A DNA stretch of 44,291 bases, taken from Corynebacterium frankenforstense (GTDB lineage: Bacteria; Actinomycetota; Actinomycetes; Mycobacteriales; Mycobacteriaceae). How positions within the stretch are numbered: the stretch's first letter is position 1; every line of letters starts with the position of its first letter. The stretch is taken from contig NZ_JASODI010000020.1 in NCBI RefSeq assembly GCF_030211955.1, positions 1 through 44,291 of the forward strand, given 5' to 3'. The notes beneath the pieces were generated by a model. It had not been told where the DNA came from. It saw only the letters and a program-made list of their open reading frames with translations, and ran no database searches. The position numbers and the translations under genes were made by a program. Shown here in pieces: positions 7,390 through 17,304 of the stretch.

Positions 7390-8709
7390 TTACGCGATGG
7401 CGTCGAAGCCGAGCTTGAGGTCGGCGATGATGTCGTCGATGTTCTCGATGCCCACCGACAGACGGATCGTCGACTCGGAGATGCCGGCGCGGGCCAGGCC
7501 GTGCTCGTCGGACTGGGAGTGCGTCGTGGTCGCCGGGTGGACGACCAGGGAGCGCACGTCGCCGATGTTGGCCAGGTCGGAGTGCAGCTTGAGCGCGTCG
7601 ATGAAGCGCCAGGCCGCGTCCTTGCCGCCGTCGATGTTGAAGCTGAGCACCGAACCGGTGTACTTCAGGCCGAGCTTCTCCTTGACCTTGTACCACGGGG
7701 AGCTCGGCAGGCCGGCGTAGAAGACGTCGGTGACCTTGTCCTGGCCGGCGAGGAACTCCGCGGCCTTCTTGGCGTTCTCGTTGTGGCGCTCGATGCGCAG
7801 GCTCAGGGTGTCCAGGCCCTGCAGGGTCACCCAGGCGTTGAAGGGGGAGAGGGTGGCGCCGGTGTCGCGCAGCAGGCCGGCGCGGGCCTTCATCCCGAAG
7901 GCGACGTCGCCGAGCTCGGAGTAGACCAGGCCGTGGTAGGCCTCGTCGGGCTGGACGAAGTGCGGGAAGACCGGCTTGCCGTCGCGCTCGACGGTCCAGT
8001 CGAAGGAGCCGCCGTCGACGAGGATGCCGCCGATGCCGGAGCCGTTGCCGGTGTAGAACTTCGTCAGCGAGGCGACGACGACGTCCGCGCCCAGGTCCAG
8101 CGGGCGGACCACGGCGGCGGTGGCGATGGTGTTGTCCACGATCAGCGGCACCTGGTTGGCGTGGGCGACCTCGGCGATGGCGGGGATGTCCAGGACGTCG
8201 GCCTGCGGGTTGGCGAAGGTCTCGCCGTAGAAGGCCTTGGTGTTGTCCTTGACGGCGGCCTGCCAGCTGGCCGGGTCGTCCGGGTCCTCGACGAAGGTGA
8301 CGTCGATGCCGAGGCGGTTCAGCGTGACCTGGAAGAGGGTCTCGGTGCCGCCGTAGAGGCGCGGGGAGGTCACGATGTGGTCGCCGGCGCCGGCGAGGTT
8401 GAGGATCGTGGCGGTCTCGGCGGCCTGGCCGGAGGCGAAGGCCACGGCGTGGGTGCCGCCCTCGAGGGAGGCCAGGCGGTTCTCGAGCACCTCGGTGGTC
8501 GGGTTGGTCAGGCGCGAGTAGATCGGGCCCGCGTCCTCGAGGCCGAAGCGCTGCTTGGCGTGCTCGGCGGAGTCGAAGACGTAGGAGGAGGTCAGGTAGA
8601 TCGGCTGGTTACGCGCGCCGGTGTCGGATTCGACGGGCTGGCCGGCGTGGATGGAACGGGTCTCGAAGTTCCACTGGTCGGCGGCGGAGTTGTCGTACTT
8701 GGTGCTCAT
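7390..8709 (-). CDS. metY: O-acetylhomoserine sulfhydrylase
   Basis: A 439-residue PLP enzyme of the Cys/Met metabolism family that makes homocysteine from O-acetylhomoserine and sulfide. ATG 8709 was chosen over the upstream ATG 8745 because it gives the C. glutamicum-like N-terminus 'STKYDN' and has AAGGAA upstream. Visible are 'SRLTNPT', 'SGQAAETA', 'GGTETLF' (PLP ring stacking), 'VDNTIATA' with the PLP-binding Asp, and 'ASLTKFYTG' with the Schiff-base Lys at about residue 217. The C-terminal 'VRLSVGIE' is typical. First gene of the metY-metX unit. A possible McbR site lies about 105 bases upstream. Confidence 0.95.
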   Translation of the reverse strand: MSTKYDNSAADQWNFETRSIHAGQPVESDTGARNQPIYLTSSYVFDSAEHAKQRFGLEDAGPIYSRLTNPTTEVLENRLASLEGGTHAVAFASGQAAETATILNLAGAGDHIVTSPRLYGGTETLFQVTLNRLGIDVTFVEDPDDPASWQAAVKDNTKAFYGETFANPQADVLDIPAIAEVAHANQVPLIVDNTIATAAVVRPLDLGADVVVASLTKFYTGNGSGIGGILVDGGSFDWTVERDGKPVFPHFVQPDEAYHGLVYSELGDVAFGMKARAGLLRDTGATLSPFNAWVTLQGLDTLSLRIERHNENAKKAAEFLAGQDKVTDVFYAGLPSSPWYKVKEKLGLKYTGSVLSFNIDGGKDAAWRFIDALKLHSDLANIGDVRSLVVHPATTTHSQSDEHGLARAGISESTIRLSVGIENIDDIIADLKLGFDAIA

Positions 8710-8813
8710 TGTCGGGTTCCTTGTCCGGTCTGCTGCGTTTGTCACTTCTCGCCGTCGGCCCGGTGGGCCGGCGGGGCATCGTGGTGTCTGCGCGATGTGG
8801 TGAGCAACCCTAG

Positions 8814-8829
8814 TGAACCAAGCGGTCTA
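8814..8829. promoter_or_regulatory. Possible McbR-type operator upstream of metY
   Basis: TGAAC-N6-GTCTA; read on the metY strand this is TAGAC-N6-GTTCA. The C. glutamicum McbR consensus as I recall it is TAGAC-N6-GTCTA, so one half-site is exact and the other matches three of five. The distance to the metY start is suitable. Assignment is tentative. Confidence 0.4.
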
Positions 8830-8906
8830 TAGCAAGGCCTCGTGAATGAAATTCTGAAACCGCAGGTGGTCGCGTTGAATGGACTGCATGGTATGAAACG
8901 CTCGGT

Positions 8907-11579
8907 CTAGATTTTTCCGGCGCCACGCGGGGCGACGGCGGCGCTCTCTGCGCGGTCGAGGAAGCCGAGGAGGTTCTCGGCGAACTCGGCCGGGAACTCC
9001 AGCTGCGGCATGTGCCCGCCGCCGTCGAAGACGGCGGCGTCCACCACGATGCCGGAAAGCTCCTCGAGCCCGGCGCGGAACTGGGCGTAGGGCAGGATCT
9101 TGTCGGCGTCGCCCCAGACGAACTGGACGGGGACGCCCGCGGCGGCGCGGCGGAAGCGGTCGACCAGGTCGTGGCACCAGTCCTTCGAGATGCCGCGCAC
9201 CGAGCCGAGCTCCCGGACGAAGTTGCGGTAGGTGCGCGCGCGGGCGGGGTGGCGCCCGATCGTGCGCTGCACGCCGAGGCGGTGGCGGGTGACCGAGCCG
9301 GGGCGGCGCAGGATGAGGTGCTCGATCGGCTCGTAGAGCACGCGGTGGCGGGTCAGTTTCGCGTTCGTCTCGCCGACCAGCGGCAGCGCGACCAGGCGCA
9401 GCAGGTCGGTGGCGCGGTCGCCGAAGCCGGCGGGGTCGACCAGGCAGACCGCCGCGACGCGGTCGGGGTGCTGCGTGGTCATCTCCATCGACAGCGCGCC
9501 GCCCAGCGAGTTGCCCACCAGGCACACGCGACGCGGCCGGTCGCCGGCTGCGGCGGGGGAGTGCCCGGCGGCGTGCGCGTCGGGCGCGTCGACCTCGCCG
9601 AGCTCTTCGAGCACCCGCCAGATGAGCGCCGCGGTGTCCGGGACGGTCACGCGTTCGGCCGGGTCGCTCAGGCCGAAGCCCGGGATGTCGACGGCGATGA
9701 CGCGGCGGCGCCCGGCCAGCAGTGTCGCCTGGTCGTCCCAGTCCTCCAGCGAGCGGCCGATGCCGTGGATGAAAACCAGAGGCGGGAGGTCGCCAGTGGT
9801 GCCGGCGTCGGCGCCGGTGTCGGCTCCGGCGCGGGAGGCGCCAGCGACCGGCGTGGCACCCGCGTCACCGGCCGCGCCGCTCGTGCCCGCACCGCCGGAC
9901 GTGGCCGGGCCACCGCGGCGCACGCGCACGCTGCGCCCGTCGGCAATCACGAACTCCGCGGGCGGTAACGCCGACAGGTCCGCGGCGACGAAACGACCCT
10001 CGCTGCTGATCGAGCGCACCTTCGGCCCGGGCGCGGCGCGGCCGACCAGCTCGAGGCAACGCTTGCCGAATGCCATGTCCTCGCGCTGGTCGCCGCGGGC
10101 GAGGTCGGGAAGTTCCACCAGGTAATTCTGCGTGTAGCGCCACGGCGAGCGGTCGCCCTGGGCGGGGAAGTCGCCGATGGCGCGGCGGATGTAGCCGGCG
10201 TCGAAGTCGAGGAGCGGGCGGTCGTGGCGCCCCGGCGGCAGCACCGGCGCGTAGAACTCCTCGCCCGTCCGCCACAGCCGGACCATGTAGCGCGAGACCA
10301 TGTCCGAGCGCAGCGTCCACGACGCGTTGACGTAGCCGACGGTGAAGCTGAAGTTCGGCAGGCCGGCCAGCATGATGCCGCGGTAGAAGACCTGGTCGGG
10401 AAGGTGGAGCTCCTCGCCGTCGATGCTGAGCGTCCCGCCGCCGAAGGCCTCCAGGTCGAGCCCCGTGGCCGTCACGATCAGGTCGGCCACCAGCTCCTCG
10501 CCGCTGGAGGTGCGGATCCCGGCCGGGGTGAACGTGTCGATGGTGTCGGTGACCACGCGGGCGTTGCCGTTGAGCGCGCGGAAGAAGTCCCCGCCCGGCG
10601 CCTTGCACACGCGCTGGTCCCAGGGGCGGTAGCGGGGCGTGAAGTGCTCGTCGATCTCGCGGCGGCTGAGGAACGGCCGCTGCATGAGCTTGAGCGCCGT
10701 CTTGAAGACGAACGGCAGGTGCTGGGCGATGACGTACTGGCCCATGTCGCGCACCGCGTGGTGGAAACGCGCCGCGCGGAAGGCCGGCGTGCGCGGCAGG
10801 ATGCGGTTCCAGAAGCCGCTGATCAGGTCGACCTCGGGTAGCGGGGCGACGTAGCTGGGGCTGCGCTGGAGCATGGTCACCTGCGCGCCGGCCTCCTCGA
10901 GGGCGGGCACGAGTGTGATGGCCGTGGCCCCGGAGCCGATGACGACGATGCGCCGGCCCGCGACGTCGAGGTCCTCCGGCCAGTTCTGCGGGTGGATGAT
11001 CTCGCCGGCGAAGTCCTCCTCGCCGGGGAAGCGGGGGCGGTGGCCGTGCTCGTGGGAGTAGTAGCCCGAGGCGTAGTGGACGCGGCGGGCGTAGATGGTG
11101 TGCTCGGTGGGCGCGCCGGGTGCGTCGTGGCCCGCGTCGGAGGCGTCGCGCGCGTCGGCAGGGTCGCCGGCGCTGCCGCCCGAGACCGCGGTGACCGCGT
11201 AGAGGTTCAGGTCCGTGCGCCAGTCGGAGTTTTTTATCCAGGAGTCGGTGTGCAGCCGCTCGAGCGCCCCGCACTCGCGGGCGGCGTCGCGGATGTACTC
11301 CTTGATGTCCTCGCCGCGCCCCAGCGTGCCCTTGTGCGGCCAGGGCCTGAAGGGGAAGGCGAAGGTCGCCATGTCCGAGTCCGAGCGGATGCCCGGGTAG
11401 CGGAAGGTGTGCCAGGTGCCGCCGAGGTCGGAGTGGACGTCGTGGATCTCCCACGCCCAGTCGGGGAAGTTCTCCGCGACGTGGTGGGCCATGTCGATCC
11501 CGGAGAGCCCCGCGCCGACGATGAGCAGGTCGAGCGGGCGGTCGATGGTTCCGGTGTCGGTTCCCGTGGTGGTTCCCAT
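8907..11579 (-). CDS. Fused Baeyer-Villiger-type flavin monooxygenase and alpha/beta hydrolase
   Basis: An 890-residue protein from ATG 11579 to TAG 8907. The first part (about 1-540) is a flavin monooxygenase with the FAD loop 'VGAGLSG' (21-27), the Baeyer-Villiger fingerprint F-x-G-x3-H-x3-W-P fulfilled by 'FAGEIIHPQNWP' (190-201), and the NADPH loop 'GSGATA' (215-220). A Gly/Ala/Thr-rich linker (about 555-597) joins it to an alpha/beta hydrolase (about 598-875) with 'FIHGIG', the nucleophile elbow 'GNSLGG' (Ser691), 'WGDADKILP' (Asp826) and 'GGGHMP' (His856), so the triad looks complete. By family knowledge the first domain would convert a ketone to an ester and the second could cleave it. 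The substrate is unknown. A second low-complexity insert lies near 134-157. It sits between metY and cstA, divergent from cstA. Confidence 0.85.
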   Translation of the reverse strand: MGTTTGTDTGTIDRPLDLLIVGAGLSGIDMAHHVAENFPDWAWEIHDVHSDLGGTWHTFRYPGIRSDSDMATFAFPFRPWPHKGTLGRGEDIKEYIRDAARECGALERLHTDSWIKNSDWRTDLNLYAVTAVSGGSAGDPADARDASDAGHDAPGAPTEHTIYARRVHYASGYYSHEHGHRPRFPGEEDFAGEIIHPQNWPEDLDVAGRRIVVIGSGATAITLVPALEEAGAQVTMLQRSPSYVAPLPEVDLISGFWNRILPRTPAFRAARFHHAVRDMGQYVIAQHLPFVFKTALKLMQRPFLSRREIDEHFTPRYRPWDQRVCKAPGGDFFRALNGNARVVTDTIDTFTPAGIRTSSGEELVADLIVTATGLDLEAFGGGTLSIDGEELHLPDQVFYRGIMLAGLPNFSFTVGYVNASWTLRSDMVSRYMVRLWRTGEEFYAPVLPPGRHDRPLLDFDAGYIRRAIGDFPAQGDRSPWRYTQNYLVELPDLARGDQREDMAFGKRCLELVGRAAPGPKVRSISSEGRFVAADLSALPPAEFVIADGRSVRVRRGGPATSGGAGTSGAAGDAGATPVAGASRAGADTGADAGTTGDLPPLVFIHGIGRSLEDWDDQATLLAGRRRVIAVDIPGFGLSDPAERVTVPDTAALIWRVLEELGEVDAPDAHAAGHSPAAAGDRPRRVCLVGNSLGGALSMEMTTQHPDRVAAVCLVDPAGFGDRATDLLRLVALPLVGETNAKLTRHRVLYEPIEHLILRRPGSVTRHRLGVQRTIGRHPARARTYRNFVRELGSVRGISKDWCHDLVDRFRRAAAGVPVQFVWGDADKILPYAQFRAGLEELSGIVVDAAVFDGGGHMPQLEFPAEFAENLLGFLDRAESAAVAPRGAGKI

Positions 11580-11651
11580 GCCCGGAGTGTATTGAATGTT
11601 GGTGGGCGATATCAGTGTTTCGGGGTGGGAACCGCCGACGGCGACCACCGG

Positions 11652-11664
11652 GACGTCGGAAATT
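11652..11664 (-). repeat. Dispersed motif copy 6 (AATTTCCGACGTC)
   Basis: Same variant as copy 5, but in the divergent region between the monooxygenase fusion and cstA, so not at a gene end. Confidence 0.6.
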
Positions 11665-11762
11665 GACGGTCGGCTGGGCGCCGCCCCGCCGCACCCGCGC
11701 CCGGGGGTGACGGGGAGTGAAATTCCCCTGTCAGTGGCATGTGTTATATGGTCTCTCCCTAA

Positions 11763-11780
11763 GTGGGATAGATATCCCAC
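11763..11780. promoter_or_regulatory. Perfect 18-base palindromic operator upstream of cstA
   Basis: GTGGGATA-GA-TATCCCAC has eight-base arms and a two-base spacer. It lies 79 bases before the cstA ATG and 184 bases before the divergent monooxygenase start. A 'TTATAT' stretch at about 11744-11749 may be a -10 element. The arm sequence is not one I can assign to GlxR, RamA, RamB or SugR, the usual corynebacterial carbon regulators. Confidence 0.6.
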
Positions 11781-11858
11781 GTATTGAGAACTGTGGGTGA
11801 GTGGCACCCCGACCGAGGCGCCACCCCGTGCACCACCACGCACCGAAAGGCCAGCGCA

Positions 11859-14216
11859 ATGAGCACAGCACTGACGCGTCCCGGCGCAGGCGGCGAACCG
11901 GCGGAGGCCGGCGCGCCCCAGCCGCCCGAGGGCCACGAACTGATCCGCAACGAAAAGACCGGCCGCATCGTCGGCGTCCAGCGCCCCGCCGGCTTCTCCG
12001 TGGCCGCTCGCATCACGCTCATGGTCATCGCGATCCTCGCCGCCGTGGCCTGGGGCGTGCTCGCCTTCTCCCGCGGCGAGCAGGTCAACTCCGTGTGGCT
12101 GGTCGCCGCCGCCGTCGGCTCCTACATCATCGGCTACACGCTCTACGCGCGCCTGATCGAGTACAAAGTGGTCAAGCCGAACGACGCGCGCGCCACCCCG
12201 GCCGAGTACGCCGCCGACGGCAACGACTTCCTGCCCACCGACCGCCGCGTCCTGTTCGGCCACCACTTCGCCGCCATCGCCGGCGCCGGCCCGCTGGTCG
12301 GGCCCGTCATGGCCGCCCAGATGGGCTACCTGCCGTCCACCCTGTGGATCGTCATCGGCGTCATCCTCGCCGGCGCCGTCCAGGACTACATGGTGCTGTG
12401 GGTCTCCACCCGCCGCCGCGGCCGCTCGCTCGGCCAGATGGTCCGCGACGAGATGGGCACCGTCGGCGGTGCGGCCGGCATCCTCGCCGTGATGACGATC
12501 ATGCTGATCCTCATCGCGGTGCTCGCGCTGATCGTCGTCAACGCCCTGGCAGACAGCCCCTGGGGTGTGTTCTCCATCGCGATGACCATCCCGATCGCGA
12601 TCTTCATGGGTGTCTACATGCGCTACCTGCGCCCGGGCCGCGTCGTCGAGGTCTCCGCCATCGGCATCGTGCTGCTGCTGGCCGCCATCGTCGCCGGCGG
12701 GTGGGTCGCCGAGACCACCTGGGGTGCCGAGATCTTCACCCTCTCCAAGGTCGCCCTGGCCTGGTGCCTGATCATCTACGGCTGCGTGGCCGCCCTGCTG
12801 CCCGTCTGGCTGCTGCTGGCCCCGCGCGACTACCTGTCGACCTTCATGAAGATCGGCGTCATCGCGCTGCTGGCCGTCGGCATCGTCATCGTCGCGCCCA
12901 AGATCGAGATGCCCGCCGTGACCCACTTCGCCACAGAGGGCAACGGCCCGGTCTTCTCCGGCGACCTCTTCCCGTTCCTGTTCATCACCATCGCCTGCGG
13001 CGCGCTGTCCGGATTCCACTCCCTGATCTCCTCGGGCACCACCCCGAAGCTGATGGAGAAGGAGTCCCACATGCGCATGCTCGGCTACGGCGGAATGCTC
13101 ATGGAGTCCTTCGTCGCCCTGATGGCCCTGGTCACCGCCGTGATCCTGGACCGCCACCTCTACTTCGTGATGAACGCCCCCGCGGCGCTGACCGGCGGCG
13201 AGGCCGCCACCGCCGCCCAGTGGGTCAACAGCATCGGGCTTCCCGGCGACAACCTGAGCGCCGAGGAGATCACCGCCGCGGCCAACGCGATCGGCGAGGA
13301 GTCCATCGTCTCGCGCACCGGCGGCGCGCCCACCCTGGCCTTCGGCATGTCCGAGGTGCTCACCGACGTCTTCGGCAACGACTCGCTGCAGGCCTTCTGG
13401 TACCACTTCGCGATCATGTTCGAGGCCCTGTTCATCCTGACCACCGTCGACGCCGGCACCCGCGTCGCCCGCTTCATGATGACCGACTCGCTGTCCAACA
13501 TCCCGGGCCTGAAGAAGTTCGGCGACCCGGAGTGGACCCCGGGCCACTGGATCGGCACCATCGCCACCTGCGGCATCTGGGGCGCGATCCTGCTGATGGG
13601 CGTCACCGACCCGCTCGGCGGCATCAACGTCCTCTTCCCGCTGTTCGGCATCGCCAACCAGCTGCTCGCCGCCATCGCCCTGGCCCTGGTGCTGGTCGTG
13701 GTGGTCAAGAAGGGCCTGTACACGTGGGCCTGGATCCCGGGTCTGCCGCTGGCGTGGGACCTGATCATCACCATGTACGCCTCCTGGCAGAAGATCTTCC
13801 ACTCTGACCCGGCCATCGGCTTCTGGGCGCAACACGCGCGCTACAAGGAGGCGCTCAACTCCGGGGCGCAGTCCTTCGGCGCAGCCCAGACCCCCGAGGA
13901 GATTTCCGACGTCGTGCGCAACACCGCCGTGCAGGGTTCCCTGTCGATCCTGTTCGCCGTGCTGGTGCTCATCGTCATGGGTGCCGCGGCCGTGGCCTGC
14001 GTCAAGGCCGTGCGCGCCCGGGCGGCTGGCCTCGAGGTCCAGTCGAGTGAGGAGCCCGATCACCCGTCGAACTTCTTCGCCCCGCACGGGATGCTGGCCA
14101 CCAAGCTGGACAAGCAGATCGAGGCCTACCAGGGCTCCGACGAGATGACCGTCGCCGGCGGCGGCGAGGCCGGCGAGCACGAGGTGCGTGCGAGCGCCGC
14201 CGAGGGGGCACGATGA
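11859..14216 (+). CDS. cstA: CstA-family carbon starvation protein (pyruvate/peptide transporter)
   Basis: A 785-residue polytopic membrane protein with roughly 16-18 hydrophobic segments. ATG 11859 has GAAAGG eight bases upstream. Family blocks include 'FGHHFAAIAGAGPLVGP' (about residues 128-145), 'ACGALSGFHSLISSGTTPK' (about 381-399) and 'TTVDAGTRVARFM' (about 528-540). Homologues in E. coli (CstA, BtsT) take up pyruvate or peptides. The protein is longer than E. coli CstA because of a polar 35-residue head, an inserted loop near 440-500 and a Gly/Glu-rich tail. The stop overlaps ybdD as ATGA. A perfect palindrome upstream (11763-11780) suggests specific control. Confidence 0.92.
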   Translation: MSTALTRPGAGGEPAEAGAPQPPEGHELIRNEKTGRIVGVQRPAGFSVAARITLMVIAILAAVAWGVLAFSRGEQVNSVWLVAAAVGSYIIGYTLYARLIEYKVVKPNDARATPAEYAADGNDFLPTDRRVLFGHHFAAIAGAGPLVGPVMAAQMGYLPSTLWIVIGVILAGAVQDYMVLWVSTRRRGRSLGQMVRDEMGTVGGAAGILAVMTIMLILIAVLALIVVNALADSPWGVFSIAMTIPIAIFMGVYMRYLRPGRVVEVSAIGIVLLLAAIVAGGWVAETTWGAEIFTLSKVALAWCLIIYGCVAALLPVWLLLAPRDYLSTFMKIGVIALLAVGIVIVAPKIEMPAVTHFATEGNGPVFSGDLFPFLFITIACGALSGFHSLISSGTTPKLMEKESHMRMLGYGGMLMESFVALMALVTAVILDRHLYFVMNAPAALTGGEAATAAQWVNSIGLPGDNLSAEEITAAANAIGEESIVSRTGGAPTLAFGMSEVLTDVFGNDSLQAFWYHFAIMFEALFILTTVDAGTRVARFMMTDSLSNIPGLKKFGDPEWTPGHWIGTIATCGIWGAILLMGVTDPLGGINVLFPLFGIANQLLAAIALALVLVVVVKKGLYTWAWIPGLPLAWDLIITMYASWQKIFHSDPAIGFWAQHARYKEALNSGAQSFGAAQTPEEISDVVRNTAVQGSLSILFAVLVLIVMGAAAVACVKAVRARAAGLEVQSSEEPDHPSNFFAPHGMLATKLDKQIEAYQGSDEMTVAGGGEAGEHEVRASAAEGAR

Positions 14217-14467
14217 CCTCCGCCGTCTACCGGACCACGATTTCCGACGCCGCGCCCGGCGCCCTGACACGGGTCTGGCGGGCGACCTGCTCGGCGGTAC
14301 GCTCGGTGGGCTGGTACCTCGGTGAGCTGATGGGCGACCACGACTACGCCAAGTACGTCGCGCACCTTCAGGCCCACCACCCCGACCGCGAGGTGCCCAC
14401 GGAGAAGGAGTACTGGCGGGCCCGCTGGGCCGCCCAGGACGCGAATCCGGGCGCGCGCTGCTGCTGA
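14213..14467 (+). CDS. ybdD: YbdD/YjiX small CstA-partner protein
   Basis: An 84-residue protein starting at ATG 14213, overlapping the cstA stop. The core 'YLGELMGDHDYAKYVAHLQ', the 'HHPDREVPTEKEYWRAR' block and the terminal 'GARCC' are the signature of the YbdD/YjiX family, always found next to CstA-type carriers and thought to be needed for their function. The N-terminus (about residues 1-20) is longer than in E. coli YbdD, and part of it ('TTISDAAPG') is encoded by a variant of the dispersed motif at 14239-14251. This suggests the extension came from repeat DNA. Confidence 0.85.
   Translation: MTSAVYRTTISDAAPGALTRVWRATCSAVRSVGWYLGELMGDHDYAKYVAHLQAHHPDREVPTEKEYWRARWAAQDANPGARCC
14239..14251 (+). 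repeat. Dispersed motif copy 7 (GATTTCCGACGCC), inside ybdD
   Basis: Two changes from consensus, the same ones as copy 13. It starts 22 bases after the cstA TGA in sense orientation, but within the overlapping ybdD reading frame. Confidence 0.5.
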
Positions 14468-14483
14468 CTGCCGGGGTCGGCCG

Positions 14484-14540
14484 CCGTTGCATGTGCTTGA
14501 CCCCGAAACGGCCCGATTGAGCGCCTGGCACATGCAACGG
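14484..14540. repeat. 57-base element with perfect 13-base inverted repeats
   Basis: CCGTTGCATGTGC (14484-14496) pairs perfectly with GCACATGCAACGG (14528-14540) across a 31-base centre that contains its own CCG-AAA-CGG hairpin. It follows ybdD by 16 bases. No T-run follows. It may be a small mobile-element relic, an RNA structure or a binding site; nothing in the sequence decides. Confidence 0.55.
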
Positions 14541-14632
14541 TGAGGGGGAGGGACGGGTCAACCGCTCCGCGATCAGCGCACCTGGGTGCGGTCGCGCCCC
14601 TGGGATCGACAGAACCGGCACAAACCACAAAG

Positions 14633-14665
14633 GGACCGCCCGGCCGGAGCCGGGCGGTCCTTTCT
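14633..14665. terminator. Bidirectional terminator between ybdD and icd
   Basis: Perfect 12-bp stem (GGACCGCCCGGC with GCCGGGCGGTCC), CGGA loop, followed by TTTCT on the plus strand and preceded by an A-rich stretch that gives T residues on the minus strand. It lies between the convergent ybdD and icd genes. Confidence 0.85.
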
Positions 14666-14709
14666 CCGGCGCAGAGGCGCCGCGCCTACGCAGGCCCGTG
14701 GGCCCGCGC

Positions 14710-14722
14710 GACGTCGGCAATC
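14710..14722 (-). repeat. Dispersed motif copy 8 (GATTGCCGACGTC)
   Basis: Exact consensus, 18 bases after the icd stop in icd sense. Confidence 0.7.
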
Positions 14723-14740
14723 GCGCCGCGCGCGGAAGCG

Positions 14741-16960
<2,220 letters not shown>

Positions 16961-17304
16961 AGTCTCTCCTTCAGTGATTGGTACTTTCAGACACTTCAAC
17001 CCACCAGGTTAGCGGCGGGACCCCGGGCGTGCCGTGCGTGGTTAACCCCGTCCGGGAGCCCCGCGGCGTCGTCGTACCAAAACCGCCGGGCGGGGCCGGT
17101 CCGCTCCGCCGCTTGCGTGCGCCGCGCGTCACCCCCGTGTGTGCGCCGCGTCACGCATGTGCGTGCTTGCCGACGTCGCGTCGCTCGCCGCGGGCGGGCG
17201 CCGCCGGCGTGTGCCGCACCGCGCCCGCGCGGCGCGGCGTCGACCGTGTCACTGCGAGGCGTTCTGGCTGGGCGGGCCGGGAGAGCGGGGTGTAGCCTGC
17301 CCCG
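16961..17304. other. Divergent intergenic region icd / MFS
   Basis: 344 bases without a supported gene. It should contain the promoters of icd and of the MFS gene. It holds a 14-base inverted repeat (CACGCA-TG-TGCGTG, 17152-17165) directly followed by dispersed motif copy 9. Its plus-strand open frame at 16978-17295 lacks coding character. Confidence 0.5.
17165..17177 (+). repeat. Dispersed motif copy 9 (GCTTGCCGACGTC)
   Basis: The 11-base core TTGCCGACGTC is exact; the first bases differ. It abuts a small palindrome in the divergent icd/MFS region. Confidence 0.55.

Noticed and set aside
8710..8906. SAM riboswitch upstream of metY
   Set aside because: No recognisable SAM riboswitch core was seen, and corynebacterial met genes are known to use McbR instead.
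9942..9954. CCCGTCGGCAATC near the domain junction of the monooxygenase-hydrolase
   Set aside because: Two mismatches in the GACGTC core and a natural coding context ('VIADGRS'), so not counted as a motif copy.
13901..13913. GATTTCCGACGTC inside cstA
   Set aside because: It matches the motif variant, but the encoded 'EISDVVRN' lies in a normal part of the carrier, so it may be chance and was not counted.
14541..14632. Small RNA or tRNA gene between ybdD and icd
   Set aside because: A short GCGCACC-like hairpin and a terminator are present, but no cloverleaf or known RNA core could be folded by eye.
11580..14720. Upstream extension of the monooxygenase frame on the minus strand
   Set aside because: The frame stays open through antisense of cstA but the sequence is low-complexity shadow; the real start is ATG 11579.
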